Assembly: GCF_900116445.1 (NCBI RefSeq)
Contig: NZ_FPBH01000025.1
Location: 1 to 64,000, forward strand
Source of the DNA: Paraburkholderia aspalathi
Lineage (GTDB): Bacteria > Pseudomonadota > Gammaproteobacteria > Burkholderiales > Burkholderiaceae
DNA length: 64,000 nucleotides
Direction: 5' to 3'
A model generated the notes under the pieces. That model did not search any database and was not told the DNA's origin. It was given only the letters and a program-made list of their open reading frames with translations. Of this stretch, positions 9,481-18,853 are shown one piece after another. How positions within the stretch are numbered: position 1 is the stretch's first letter; each line of letters begins with the position of its first letter. A program made the position numbers and the translations under genes.

Positions 9481-10347
9481 ATGCAGGCCACCGAGTCCGA
9501 TCCTGCCGTGCGCTACCAGCGGCGCGAAGATCGCACGATGCTTCTTCTGATGGCGCCGGCGCTCCTCGTGATCGTCGTGCTGCTTGTCGTGCCGCTCGCC
9601 TGGTTGTCGTGGCAGTCCATCTATCACGACGGCTTCACGCTCGAGAACTATCGGCGCATGTTCTCAGGCGCTTACCTCGAAACCTTCCTGCTTACGTTCA
9701 AACTGAGCATCATCGTGACCGTCATCACGCTGGTGCTCGGCTATCCGGTGGCGTACTTCGCGGCCTCGGTGTCGCCGAAGCTGAGTGCGCTTGTGCTCGG
9801 CATGGTCATCCTGCCGTTCTGGACGAGCGTGCTCGTGCGCACTTACGCGTGGCTCGTGTTGCTGCAGCGCACGGGCCTCGTCAACAAGGCCTTGATCGCC
9901 TCGGGCCTGATCGACCGGCCTGTGCAACTCGCCTACAACCAGTTTGGCACGATCATCGCGATGGTTCATATCCTGTTGCCGTTCATGGTGCTGCCGCTCT
10001 ATTCGGCCATGCAGAAGATTCCGCCGAATCTCTCGCAGGCGGGCGCGAGTCTGGGCGGCTCGCCGCTGCATGTGTTCATGCGCGTGTTCCTGCCGCTTTC
10101 AATGAGCGGTGTGTTCGCCGGCGTCACCCTCGTGTTCGTGCTGTGCCTCGGCTTCTACATCACGCCTGAGTTGATGGGCGGCGGCAAGTCGATCATGGTG
10201 TCGATGGTGGTGAGCCGCAACGTCGAGATCTACAACAGCTGGGGCGCGGCGAGCGCGGTGAGCGTCGTGCTGCTGATCTGCGTGTTCGCGATTTTCTACG
10301 CCGCGAGCCGTGTGGTGCCACTCGAAAAGACCCTGGGCGCGAAATGA
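9481..10347 (+). CDS. ABC transporter permease, PotB-like
   Basis: 288 residues with about six membrane segments and an EAA-type loop near NLSQAGASLGGSPLHVFMRVFLPL, as in polyamine/spermidine inner-membrane permeases. An AAGGAC element precedes the ATG at 9481. Overlapping starts at 9439 or 9442 (ATGATGA at the end of the oxidoreductase) are possible and would add about 13 residues. Its stop overlaps the start of the second permease by 4 bp. Confidence 0.87.
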   Translation: MQATESDPAVRYQRREDRTMLLLMAPALLVIVVLLVVPLAWLSWQSIYHDGFTLENYRRMFSGAYLETFLLTFKLSIIVTVITLVLGYPVAYFAASVSPKLSALVLGMVILPFWTSVLVRTYAWLVLLQRTGLVNKALIASGLIDRPVQLAYNQFGTIIAMVHILLPFMVLPLYSAMQKIPPNLSQAGASLGGSPLHVFMRVFLPLSMSGVFAGVTLVFVLCLGFYITPELMGGGKSIMVSMVVSRNVEIYNSWGAASAVSVVLLICVFAIFYAASRVVPLEKTLGAK

Positions 10348-11138
10348 CAAAGCTCTCGTTCGGACGGATCGTCCTCGGTGCGGCGGTCGTGCTGATCCTC
10401 CTGTTCCTCATGGTGCCGGTGTTGATCGTCGTGCCGCTGTCGTTCTCCGACACGCGCTTCATGACCTTCCCCCCGCCCGCCTATTCGCTGCGCTGGTATC
10501 ACTCCTTCTTCGACAACCCCGCGTGGATCGACGCCGCGCGCACTACGCTGACCGCCTCGGTCTGCGCCGCACTGCTCGCCACACCACTCGGCGTGTGCGC
10601 TGCCTACGCGATCCAGAACGGCACACATTGGATCATGCGCTATCTGCGCACGCTGCTGATGCTGCCGTTGATGGTGCCGATCATCATCGTCGCGGTGGGC
10701 GTGTTTTTCGTCTACTCGCAGGCCGGCTACGTGAATACGCTCGGCGGGCTGATTCTCGCGGATACGATGCTCGGGCTGCCGTATGTGCTGATCTCGGTCG
10801 GCGCTGACCTTCGCACCTTCGACCGCACCCAGGAAATGGTCGCCCGCAGCCTCGGCATGAATCGCTTTCGCAGCTTCATGGCGGTGACGCTGCCGCAGAT
10901 CAAGGCAAGCGTTATTTCTGGCGCCGTGTTCGTGTTCATACAGGCCCTCGACGAAACGGTGGTCGCCCTGTTCGTGTCGGGCGGCTCGAACCAGACGCTG
11001 ACGCGCCGCATGTTCGTCACGCTGCGTGACGAGATCGATCCGACCATTGCCGCGATCAGTACGATGCTCACGGCGCTGACGCTGTGCCTCGTGATGATCG
11101 TCGTGGTGAGCCGGCGCTCCGGCGCGGCGCGCGCCTGA
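10344..11138 (+). CDS. ABC transporter permease, PotC-like
   Basis: 264 residues with six predicted membrane helices and the EAA-type loop QEMVARSLGMNRFRSFMAVTLPQI. It forms a heterodimeric channel with the preceding PotB-like protein; the ATGA overlap shows tight coupling. The aldehyde dehydrogenase gene follows after 22 bp. Confidence 0.88.
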   Translation: MTKLSFGRIVLGAAVVLILLFLMVPVLIVVPLSFSDTRFMTFPPPAYSLRWYHSFFDNPAWIDAARTTLTASVCAALLATPLGVCAAYAIQNGTHWIMRYLRTLLMLPLMVPIIIVAVGVFFVYSQAGYVNTLGGLILADTMLGLPYVLISVGADLRTFDRTQEMVARSLGMNRFRSFMAVTLPQIKASVISGAVFVFIQALDETVVALFVSGGSNQTLTRRMFVTLRDEIDPTIAAISTMLTALTLCLVMIVVVSRRSGAARA

Positions 11139-11160
11139 ACTCCACCTACACACCTATCAC

Positions 11161-12588
11161 ATGATCAATGCACTGAAGTTCTATATCGACGGCGCGTGGG
11201 TCGAGCCGTCGGGCACGGCACGCCTGCCGGTCATCGATCCCTGCACCGAAGAAGCGTTCGCCGAAGTGGCAATGGGCACACCCGCCGATATCGATCGCGC
11301 TGTCGCTGCGGCAAAACGCGCGTTCACGTTGTTCTCGCAGACCACACCCGCCGAGCGCCTCGCGCTGATCCGCCGCATTCTCGAGGTTTTTCTTGAACGT
11401 CACGACGAGATGGGCGACACGATCTCGCGCGAACTGGGCGCCCCGCGCGCGATGGCGCACGCATGGCAAGCAGGGATCGGACGGCGGCATCTAGACGAAT
11501 TGATCCGCACGTGCGAAACGTTCGCGTGGCAACGCAATAAAGGCACCGCGCTCGTTAATCACGAACCGGTGGGTGTCGTCGCGCTCATCACGCCGTGGAA
11601 CTGGCCGATCAATCAGATCGTCTGCAAGGCTGCGCCCGCGATTGCGGCCGGCTGCACGATGGTGTTGAAACCCAGCGAAGTCACGCCGCTTAACGCCCTG
11701 CTGTTCGCGGAGATTCTTGACGCCGCGGGCGTGCCGCCCGGTGTTTTCAATCTCGTGAACGGCGATGGACCGACCGTTGGTGCGGCGCTTGCAGCGCATC
11801 CCGATGTCGACATGGTGTCGTTCACCGGCTCGACGCGCGCGGGCATCGAGATCGCGAAGCTCGCGGCGCCGACCGTCAAGCGCGTACATCAGGAGCTGGG
11901 TGGCAAGTCGGCCAACATTCTGCTGGACGACGTCGACTTTGAAGCCGCCGTGACGGCGGGCGTCAACTCGTGCTTCAACAACAGCGGCCAGTCGTGCAAT
12001 GCACCGACGCGCATGCTGGTGCCGGAGGCGCGCCATGACGAGGCGGTGGCGATTGCCCGGCGGGCGGCGGAAGCACATCGCGTCGGCCCCGCAGACCACG
12101 AGCGCACGACGATGGGGCCGGTTGTCAGCAGCGTGCAATTTGAGCGCGTGGAACGTTTGATCGCAGCCGGCATCGACGAGGGCGCGCAAGTCGTGGCCGG
12201 TGGCCTCGGCCGTCCGCACGGTCTCGAACGCGGCTATTACGTGCAACCGACTGTGTTCGCGAACGTGCGTCCGTCTATGACGATCGCGCGCGAAGAGATC
12301 TTCGGGCCCGTGCTCGCGATCATGCCGTATCGCGACGAAGATGATGCGATCGCGATTGCGAACGACAATCCCTTCGGCCTCGCGGCCTATGTGCAATGCG
12401 CCGATCACGAGCGCGCGAGGCGGGTAGCGTTCAGGTTGCGGGCGGGCAGCGTGTACCTGAACTACCCGTCGTGGGATGCCGGCTCGCCTTTCGGCGGCTA
12501 CAAGCAGTCAGGCAATGGGCGCGAATACGCCGAGTGGGGGCTCGAGGCATTTCTTGAGGTGAAAGGCATCGTGGGGTATGGGGGCTGA
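11161..12588 (+). CDS. NAD(P)-dependent aldehyde dehydrogenase
   Basis: 475 residues with the full ALDH core: WNWPINQI near residue 142, the cofactor loop FTGSTRAG, the general base Glu in QELGGKSA and the catalytic Cys in NNSGQSCNAPTR. It probably oxidises the aldehyde made by the FAD oxidoreductase at 8105-9442 to an acid. It is the last gene of the operon, and downstream lies the convergent GMC oxidoreductase. No strong ribosome site precedes the ATG, but the start agrees with family length. Confidence 0.9.
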   Translation: MINALKFYIDGAWVEPSGTARLPVIDPCTEEAFAEVAMGTPADIDRAVAAAKRAFTLFSQTTPAERLALIRRILEVFLERHDEMGDTISRELGAPRAMAHAWQAGIGRRHLDELIRTCETFAWQRNKGTALVNHEPVGVVALITPWNWPINQIVCKAAPAIAAGCTMVLKPSEVTPLNALLFAEILDAAGVPPGVFNLVNGDGPTVGAALAAHPDVDMVSFTGSTRAGIEIAKLAAPTVKRVHQELGGKSANILLDDVDFEAAVTAGVNSCFNNSGQSCNAPTRMLVPEARHDEAVAIARRAAEAHRVGPADHERTTMGPVVSSVQFERVERLIAAGIDEGAQVVAGGLGRPHGLERGYYVQPTVFANVRPSMTIAREEIFGPVLAIMPYRDEDDAIAIANDNPFGLAAYVQCADHERARRVAFRLRAGSVYLNYPSWDAGSPFGGYKQSGNGREYAEWGLEAFLEVKGIVGYGG

Positions 12589-12648
12589 GGGCAACTGAGC
12601 GTCGCGGCGGTCGACGGGCCGCCTTCCCTTTCTCGACCCAGCAAGTCC

Positions 12649-14346
12649 CTAGGCGCGGCCACGCAGCATATCCGCGATGCGCTCCGCGATCATGATGGTC
12701 GGGATATTCGTGTTGGCGCACGGTATTGACGGCATCAGCGACGCATCACACACATAAAGCCCGTTCACGCCATACACGGCGCCACGCGCATCGCACACAG
12801 CGAGCGGATCGTCGACGGCGCCAATCCGGCAGGTTCCCGACGGATGCCAGGTGCAGCCAACCGAGCGCGTGACGAATTGCGTCAAGGCACGGTCGTCCGC
12901 GAGCAGGTCGTTCAGCGTCACGCCCTGAGTGACCACGCGTCGCACCAGCCACGCGCGAAACGGACCCGCGATATCCAATAGCGCGCTCAGCGTGCCGCGT
13001 TGCAACGCATTCCACGCACCCGGCACGGCCACACTCGCGACACGCGGCGAATAGCTCGAAGGCAGAAGCGTTGCGCGATGCTTCGCCATCATCGGATCGG
13101 CCAGCGTTTCAGCACCGAAGCGCAGCGCGCCCTTCAGACGTTCGAGATCGCGAGCATCGGACAGCATGTTGAAATCGACTGCGGGCTCGCTATGCGGACT
13201 CGCTGAAGTGAGCGTCACCCGGCCGCGCGAGTAGGACTTGTTCACCCAGAAAAAGATCGTACCGAGCCGGTGGCCCACCGAATGCCAGCCCGAACGCGAC
13301 AGGATCGCACCGTGCATGTCGCCGGGCACGGTACCGTGCATGCCTGACGAAAAGCGCACGATGGCCTGCTCGTGATGCTCGTCGGGAAACGGCGTGCGGG
13401 CGGCCCGCGGCAAAACCGCGGAAACAGCGATCGACGGATGCTCCATCAGATTGCCACCGACGCCGGCCCGGTCCGCGCGCACTTCGATACCGAGCGCGGC
13501 GAGCTCAGCGGCCGGGCCGATGCCGCTTCGCATCAGCAGCGCAGGGCTGTGGATCGCGCCGGCGCAGACGATGACATGCGCGGCGCGCAATTCTTCGCCC
13601 GCGTCATTCCTGCCATCCCTACCCTCGCTGCCGACGATGCGCGCACCGACTGCGCGCGTGCCATCGAACAGCACGCGCTCGACGAGCATTCCGGTGCGAA
13701 TCTGGAGGTTCGGACGGGCACGCACGGTATCGTCGAGATAACAGACCGACGTCGGGATCCGCTCGCCGGCCTCGCTCACCGCGATCGATCCGATGAACGT
13801 ACCGTCCTCCCACCCGCCGTTCTGATCGTCACGCCGCACGTGGCCGCGCGCTGCGAGCGTGGCGAGCACCGCGCGCACGAAGGGCGAAATGCGTGCCCAG
13901 TTCGTGCGCTGAATGCGAACCGGGCCGCTCTTGCCGTGCAGTTCGCCGTCGAAGTCGCAATCGGATTCGAGTTTGCGGAAGTACGGCAGGCAGGCGTTCC
14001 AGTTCCACCCGTGCGCGCCAAGCGCGTGCCATTCGTCGTAATCGGCGGGCGCGCCGCGATTCGCCATCAACGCATTGATTGCCGAACCACCGCCGAGCAG
14101 GCGCGCCTGTTCGTAGCGTCGTGTCGTTGCCGACATGCTCATGCGCGCCTTCAGGCGCTGCCAGATGTTCGCCGTGTCGAGATAGGCGCGACCAGGATAC
14201 CGGCTGCGCACGGCAGCCGGCATGTCCGTCTGCGAGATATTGCGGCCGGCCTCGACGAGGCAGACGGTCTTGCCGGCGTCTTCGGACAGGCGCGCGGCGA
14301 GCACGCAGCCCGCCGAACCGCCACCGAGAATCAGATAGTCGATCAC
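12649..14346 (-). CDS. GMC-family FAD oxidoreductase (choline dehydrogenase-like)
   Basis: About 565 residues. The FAD motif LILGGGSAGCVLAARLSED is at the very N-terminus, followed by GGSSAIN-like LLGGGSAINAL. The C-terminal substrate/FAD signature is HPSGTCRIG...NTNIPTIMIAERIA. GMC enzymes oxidise alcohols such as choline to aldehydes. The GTG at 14346 is the natural start because the flavin motif begins three codons later; the frame stays open upstream without homology. It follows the PotD-like binding-protein gene on the same strand (83-bp gap) and may work with the neighbouring aldehyde dehydrogenase. Confidence 0.87.
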   Translation of the reverse strand: MIDYLILGGGSAGCVLAARLSEDAGKTVCLVEAGRNISQTDMPAAVRSRYPGRAYLDTANIWQRLKARMSMSATTRRYEQARLLGGGSAINALMANRGAPADYDEWHALGAHGWNWNACLPYFRKLESDCDFDGELHGKSGPVRIQRTNWARISPFVRAVLATLAARGHVRRDDQNGGWEDGTFIGSIAVSEAGERIPTSVCYLDDTVRARPNLQIRTGMLVERVLFDGTRAVGARIVGSEGRDGRNDAGEELRAAHVIVCAGAIHSPALLMRSGIGPAAELAALGIEVRADRAGVGGNLMEHPSIAVSAVLPRAARTPFPDEHHEQAIVRFSSGMHGTVPGDMHGAILSRSGWHSVGHRLGTIFFWVNKSYSRGRVTLTSASPHSEPAVDFNMLSDARDLERLKGALRFGAETLADPMMAKHRATLLPSSYSPRVASVAVPGAWNALQRGTLSALLDIAGPFRAWLVRRVVTQGVTLNDLLADDRALTQFVTRSVGCTWHPSGTCRIGAVDDPLAVCDARGAVYGVNGLYVCDASLMPSIPCANTNIPTIMIAERIADMLRGRA

Positions 14347-14429
14347 GTTCGATGAATACGCGGGCGTTGAAACCTGAGCAAAACGTGCGCGGGAGCCTGT
14401 GAGCCCGCGCGTCGACGTCAGCCTGCGCC

Positions 14430-15488
14430 TTACTGCATAAACTTGAGCCAGCGCGCCTTCGCCTGAATGCCGGCGTCCGAGGCCCACCACTCCTCCGACA
14501 TGAGCGCCTGCTTCGCCGCGTTGTCCGGCGAGCTCGGCAGCTCGCTCGCGCGTTTCGCGTCGATCTTGCCGGTCTTGAAGGCCGCCGGATTGCCCGGGCC
14601 ATAGTCGATATACAGCGGCAGATTCGCCTGCAATTCGGGCGAGACAGCGGCGTTGACGAATTTGATCGCGTCGGCCAGGTTCGGCGCGTTCTTCAGCACG
14701 CATAACTGGGTGTTCTGCAGAATGCCGTCGTTGAACGTGAAGTCGATATCGGGGTTGTCTTTACGCACGGCGCTTGCGCGGCCGTTCCAGATCATCGTCA
14801 TGTCGACTTCGCCGTCGTGCAGCAATTGTGCCGACTGCCCGCCCGAGGTCCACCAGACGGTCACGTCCGGCTTGATCTGTTGAAGCTTTTTAAACGCACG
14901 ATCGACGTCCAGCGGATAAAGCTTGTCGCGCGGCACGCCGTCTGCCAGAAGCGCGGCTTCGAGCACCGTCTGCGGATCGTTGCGCAACGCACGCGTACCT
15001 GGGAATCCCTTCACATTCCAGAAATCGGCCCAGCTCTGCGGCACTTTCTTCAACGACTTCTTGTTGTAGCCGATGACCGTCGAATAGAACTCATAGGCGA
15101 CTGAATACGGCGTGCGATATTTCTCGGGCATCGCGGCCCCGTTCGGAATCTTCGAGAAATCCAGCTTCTCCAGCAGGCCTTCGTGGCCGCCGCGCAGGCA
15201 GTTGGACGTCGGCGTATCGACCACGTCCCAGATCGGCTTGCCGGTTGCGGCCTGCGCCTTGATCTGCGGCCACGCGTCCGGGATGCTGTCCTGGTTGACG
15301 GTAATGTTCAGCAGTTTCGCCGCAGGATCGAGGATCGCCTTGGTCTGCGCTTCCTGATACGTGCCGCCTTGAGAAACAAAGGTAATCTTCCCCGCAGCAA
15401 AAGCAGGCGTGAGACACGCAGGCACCAGACCCGCGACACCAAGAATCAGAACCGCCGCAAGCGGGCGCAACATGGGCTTCTTGATCAC
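14430..15488 (-). CDS. Periplasmic binding protein of polyamine/opine-type ABC importer (PotD-like)
   Basis: 352 residues with a signal peptide ending near PAFAAG and a type-1 extracellular solute-binding fold: ITFVSQGGTYQEAQ..., IWDVVDTPTSN, and a TLCVLKNAPN-like segment in the second lobe. A GTG start at 15488 is supported by GAGGA seven bases upstream. It is the obvious binding component for the ATPase and permeases at 6.2-11.1 kb, but it is on the other strand and separated by the GMC gene. The two operons therefore need their own promoters. Confidence 0.86.
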   Translation of the reverse strand: MIKKPMLRPLAAVLILGVAGLVPACLTPAFAAGKITFVSQGGTYQEAQTKAILDPAAKLLNITVNQDSIPDAWPQIKAQAATGKPIWDVVDTPTSNCLRGGHEGLLEKLDFSKIPNGAAMPEKYRTPYSVAYEFYSTVIGYNKKSLKKVPQSWADFWNVKGFPGTRALRNDPQTVLEAALLADGVPRDKLYPLDVDRAFKKLQQIKPDVTVWWTSGGQSAQLLHDGEVDMTMIWNGRASAVRKDNPDIDFTFNDGILQNTQLCVLKNAPNLADAIKFVNAAVSPELQANLPLYIDYGPGNPAAFKTGKIDAKRASELPSSPDNAAKQALMSEEWWASDAGIQAKARWLKFMQ

Positions 15489-15848
15489 GACTTTGTCCTC
15501 GAAAGGGTTAAGCGAAAGAGATCGTAGATGTAATGCGCATTGAGCCCAATATAGTGAGTCTATTTAATGGCGACAACGCCGCAATTGTTGTGGTGCCCAT
15601 GACATCACGTTATGGCAAGCAAGTCGCGCCACGCACAGGCAAGACATGCTGAACACTGTCTTTGATAGAGCATCCCGACTGTCTGCCACCACGGCTTGGA
15701 CGACTGGGCGTTCGTCAAAAGTAAAAAACTCTCGTGATGCTGATGATCCAAAAGATTTCCTTTTTTTGATGCGGCGGAAGCGCTCTGATAAGAATAAATT
15801 CTGCCTCGGGATAACCCTGACACTGAGGGCCTTCTTGCGAGGTCCGAC
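15489..15848. other. Divergent intergenic region, no gene seen
   Basis: These 360 bp separate the PotD-like gene from the TauE-like gene and must hold promoters for both. AT-rich patches occur near 15548-15570 and 15715-15800. I could not identify a convincing conserved promoter or a small gene. Confidence 0.4.
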
Positions 15849-16622
15849 GTGCATCCCTACGAATATCCCTTTCTCTTCGTCGCCAGTCTGTGCGGCGGTG
15901 TGATCAACGCGATCGCGGGCGGCGGCAGTTTCATCACGCTGCCGGCACTGCTGTTCTTTAACGTACCGCCGACGGTTGCGAATGCGACCAGCGCCGTTGC
16001 CGCGTGGCCCGGCCTGATAACAGCCGCCTATGGTTATCGGCATCGCCTCTCCGGCGACTCCCGCCGGCTACTGCGCTATGCGGCAGCAAGTCTCGCCGGT
16101 GGCGTAACGGGCGGCGCACTCCTCCTCATGACACCGGCCGCAACGTTCACGCGTGCCATTCCCCTCCTGATGTTGCTGGCTACGCTGATGTTCCTGCTGG
16201 CGCCGCGCGTGGTGGCAGCGGCGCGCCGGTCCACGGATGTGGCGGCGGCCTCTGGCGGGAAAGCCACGCGGCTTCATACGACGATCCAATTCTTCGCGAG
16301 CCTGATGGTCGGCTACTTCAATGCAGGCAGCGGGATCATCGTCATGGCAGGCCTGAGCATGTCGGGTATGCGCGAGACGCAACTGCTGAACGGTTTCAAG
16401 AACCTACTGGGCGCGGTGGCGGCGGGTGCGTCGATCGCAGCGCTCGCGGTGGGCGGGCAGGTCGCGTGGGCTTCGGCCGCGCTGATGATGGCCGGTTCGC
16501 TGATCGGCGGCCTGTGGGGCGCGCGTGTTGCCCAGCGCATCGACGCAAACCTGCTGCGTGTGTTGATTCTGATCTTCAGCTTTGTGATGACCGGATATTT
16601 TTTCTGGAAATTCTGGCTGTGA
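15849..16622 (+). CDS. Sulfite/organosulfonate exporter TauE/SafE family membrane protein
   Basis: 257 residues, almost wholly hydrophobic with about seven to eight membrane segments. It has the two repeated family motifs, GGVINAIAGGGSFITLPALL at the N-terminus and MVGYFNAGSGIIVMAGL in the second half. The GTG start at 15849 follows GAGGT by six bases. Family members export sulfite, sulfoacetate or related anions; the substrate here is unknown. It is followed by the PheC-like gene after 44 bp. Confidence 0.87.
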   Translation: MHPYEYPFLFVASLCGGVINAIAGGGSFITLPALLFFNVPPTVANATSAVAAWPGLITAAYGYRHRLSGDSRRLLRYAAASLAGGVTGGALLLMTPAATFTRAIPLLMLLATLMFLLAPRVVAAARRSTDVAAASGGKATRLHTTIQFFASLMVGYFNAGSGIIVMAGLSMSGMRETQLLNGFKNLLGAVAAGASIAALAVGGQVAWASAALMMAGSLIGGLWGARVAQRIDANLLRVLILIFSFVMTGYFFWKFWL

Positions 16623-16666
16623 TAATCCTTCTGATCTTTTCAATTGATTCTTGACGGAGTTGGACT

Positions 16667-17440
16667 ATGAAATTCGTTGTCGCGTTGACCTTGCTGCTCG
16701 CGCAGTCTTTTGCATTTGCACAGACGCCGCCGCCGTCTACGCTCGCGCGTGTCACGCAGAGCGGCATTCTGCGGGTGTGCACGCCGGGCGATTACAAGCC
16801 GTTCAGCTTCCAGCGCGCACCGGGTGAATTCGAAGGACTTGACGTTGATCTGATGGGATCGCTCGCCACGGCTCTCAACGCGAAACCGCAATTCGTCAAG
16901 ACCACCTGGGCGAACCTATTGCCGGATTTCGTCGCAGGTAAATGCGACATCGCGGCAGGCGGCATTTCAGTTTCGCTTGAGCGGCAGAAACAGGCCTACT
17001 TCAGCACGCCGTATATGGTCAACGGCAAAACGCCGCTTACACGCTGCGAAAACGTCGCCAAATATCAGTCCATCGAAGCGATCGACCAACCGTCCGTCCG
17101 CGTGATCGCGAATCCGGGCGGCAGCAACGAAAAGTTCGCCAGGACGAAACTGAGTCACGCCCAATTGACCATGCACTCGGACAACCTCACGATCTTCGAT
17201 GAGATCATCAAGGGACACGCGGACGTCTTCGTTACCGAAGCTGCGGAGGCAATCGTGCAGAGCAAGGCGCATCCCGAGTTATGTGCCGTCAATCCCGACA
17301 AGCCGCTGCAATATGCCGAGATGGGCTACCTGCTGCCGAACGGCGACGACGTGTTCAAACACTTTGTCGACCAGTGGCTGCATCTGAGGCAGGCGAATGG
17401 CGAGTATGCGCAAATGAGCGCGAAGTGGCTCGGCAAATAA
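16667..17440 (+). CDS. pheC: Periplasmic cyclohexadienyl dehydratase-like protein (PheC/SBP_bac_3 fold)
   Basis: 257 residues with a signal peptide ending near FAFAQ. The sequence follows the periplasmic prephenate/arogenate dehydratase pattern rather than an ordinary amino-acid binding protein: TPGDYKPFS, TWANLLPDF, IAAGGISVSLERQKQAYFS, YMVNGKTPLTRC, NPGGSNEKFAR and a VTEAAEAIVQ segment carrying a Glu where PheC has its acidic active-site region. PheC enzymes decarboxylate and dehydrate prephenate or arogenate to phenylpyruvate or phenylalanine. No permease or ATPase adjoins it, which fits an enzyme. An amino-acid binding protein remains the alternative. Confidence 0.72.
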   Translation: MKFVVALTLLLAQSFAFAQTPPPSTLARVTQSGILRVCTPGDYKPFSFQRAPGEFEGLDVDLMGSLATALNAKPQFVKTTWANLLPDFVAGKCDIAAGGISVSLERQKQAYFSTPYMVNGKTPLTRCENVAKYQSIEAIDQPSVRVIANPGGSNEKFARTKLSHAQLTMHSDNLTIFDEIIKGHADVFVTEAAEAIVQSKAHPELCAVNPDKPLQYAEMGYLLPNGDDVFKHFVDQWLHLRQANGEYAQMSAKWLGK

Positions 17441-17489
17441 TCGCCACTCTTTGCACGGATAGCTCCGTAGAAAGCGTAGGAAAACCACC

Positions 17490-18827
17490 TTAGAAGCCCG
17501 CGTCGATCACAATCTTGGTTCCGTCGCTGAACCGGTTGAGGCGGAACGCATGCGGGTCGACAAGCGGTGTGTCGTTCGTCACCAGATCCGCCATCAGCTT
17601 TCCGGCCGCCGGGCCGATGCCGAATCCATGCCCCGAAAAGCCGGTGCCGATAAAGAGGCCCGGCACGGTATCGACACCGGAGATCACTGGAATCGCGTCC
17701 GGCGTCACATCCATGTAGCCCGCCCAGCGCTGCGCGATTCGCGCGTGCGCCAGATGCGGGAAGACCTTGATGAACTCGCGCAAACCTGCGTCGGTGTAAC
17801 GGGTGATCGGTTCGGGATCGAGCGTGCGGACCGCTTCGAACGCTGTGGGACGGTCAAGCGCCCAATGACGCGGACGGCGCAATTCATCGAAGAAACGAGC
17901 ACCGATGCCGATGCGCAAAGCGCCCAGCTGGCTCTTCAACGCTTCGACATATTTGAAGAACAGACGAAAGGAATCGGGCGTGAGATCGCTGTAGGTGCGG
18001 AAGCCAAAAGCGACCGTATAGCCGCCGTCGGCGCGCTTGCGAAACGCGAATTTCTTGTTACTCGCGCTACAGGTCGGGCCACCGTCGAGCGGCTCGGTGC
18101 GAAGCACGGAGGCTTTTACCAGCAGTTGCGGTACGTCGACATCCAGATTGCCGCAGAACAACCGCGACCACGCGCCACCCGCGACCACGACGCTGTTGCA
18201 ACGAATCGCGCCGTGCTCGGTGACGACCGCACTGACGCGCCCTGCGCTTGTTTCGATGCCACGGGCGGCGCATGGCGTCAGAATCTTGACGCCGCGTTTG
18301 CGCAACGCATTGGCGATTGCCGGTGCCGCCTTTTGCGGTTCGGCGCGACCGTCGCCGGATGTGTAGAGTCCGCCTTTGAACGCTTTCGTCGCGCCGGGCA
18401 ACAGTTCAGCAACGGCACGCCCGTCCACCACGCGCGTGTCGAATGTATCGCCCGCTACGTGGCGCGCCTTGTCGAGCCATACGTGATGACTGTCCATCAC
18501 GGCGTCTTCGTCGGTCATGTAGAGGATGCCGCATTGGTTGAAGCCGGTGTCGATGCCGAGCGTCGCATCCATTTTCCGCCACAGCTTCAGGCTTTCGATG
18601 CTCAACGTGAACTCGCGCATGTCGCGATGCGTGACGCGCACCCACCCCCAGTTGCGACTCGATTGCTCGCCCGCAATATGGCCTTTCTCACATAGCGCGA
18701 CCTGCAATCCTTTCTCGCTCAGATAAAGGGCCGTGCTCACGCCGATAATGCCGCCGCCGATGACGACGACATCGACTTGCGCGGGCAAGGTGGTGTCGTC
18801 AGCGACCGTTTCTACTTTGGGTCCCAT
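17490..18827 (-). CDS. FAD-dependent oxidoreductase (DAO family)
   Basis: 445 residues. The flavin motif VVVIGGGIIGVSTALYLSEKG lies at residues 19-39, followed by a second-domain sheet and the C-terminal GTGFSGHGFGIGPAAGKL flavin contact typical of glycine/D-amino-acid/sarcosine oxidase relatives. It is the last gene of a minus-strand set of oxidoreductase, binding protein, permease, oxidoreductase. It probably deaminates the amino acid or amine taken up by that system; the exact substrate is not deducible. Confidence 0.86.
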   Translation of the reverse strand: MGPKVETVADDTTLPAQVDVVVIGGGIIGVSTALYLSEKGLQVALCEKGHIAGEQSSRNWGWVRVTHRDMREFTLSIESLKLWRKMDATLGIDTGFNQCGILYMTDEDAVMDSHHVWLDKARHVAGDTFDTRVVDGRAVAELLPGATKAFKGGLYTSGDGRAEPQKAAPAIANALRKRGVKILTPCAARGIETSAGRVSAVVTEHGAIRCNSVVVAGGAWSRLFCGNLDVDVPQLLVKASVLRTEPLDGGPTCSASNKKFAFRKRADGGYTVAFGFRTYSDLTPDSFRLFFKYVEALKSQLGALRIGIGARFFDELRRPRHWALDRPTAFEAVRTLDPEPITRYTDAGLREFIKVFPHLAHARIAQRWAGYMDVTPDAIPVISGVDTVPGLFIGTGFSGHGFGIGPAAGKLMADLVTNDTPLVDPHAFRLNRFSDGTKIVIDAGF

Positions 18828-18853
18828 TGTGGCTGGTGTCCTGCCTGTGAAGA

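Noticed and set aside
11491..12408. 305-codon open frame on the minus strand
   Set aside because: Antisense of the aldehyde dehydrogenase, which has all catalytic motifs.
13372..14355. 327-codon open frame on the plus strand
   Set aside because: Antisense of the GMC oxidoreductase; Arg/Ala-rich with no ribosome site.
17550..18695. 381-codon open frame on the plus strand
   Set aside because: Antisense of the FAD oxidoreductase at 17490-18827; no recognisable domain.
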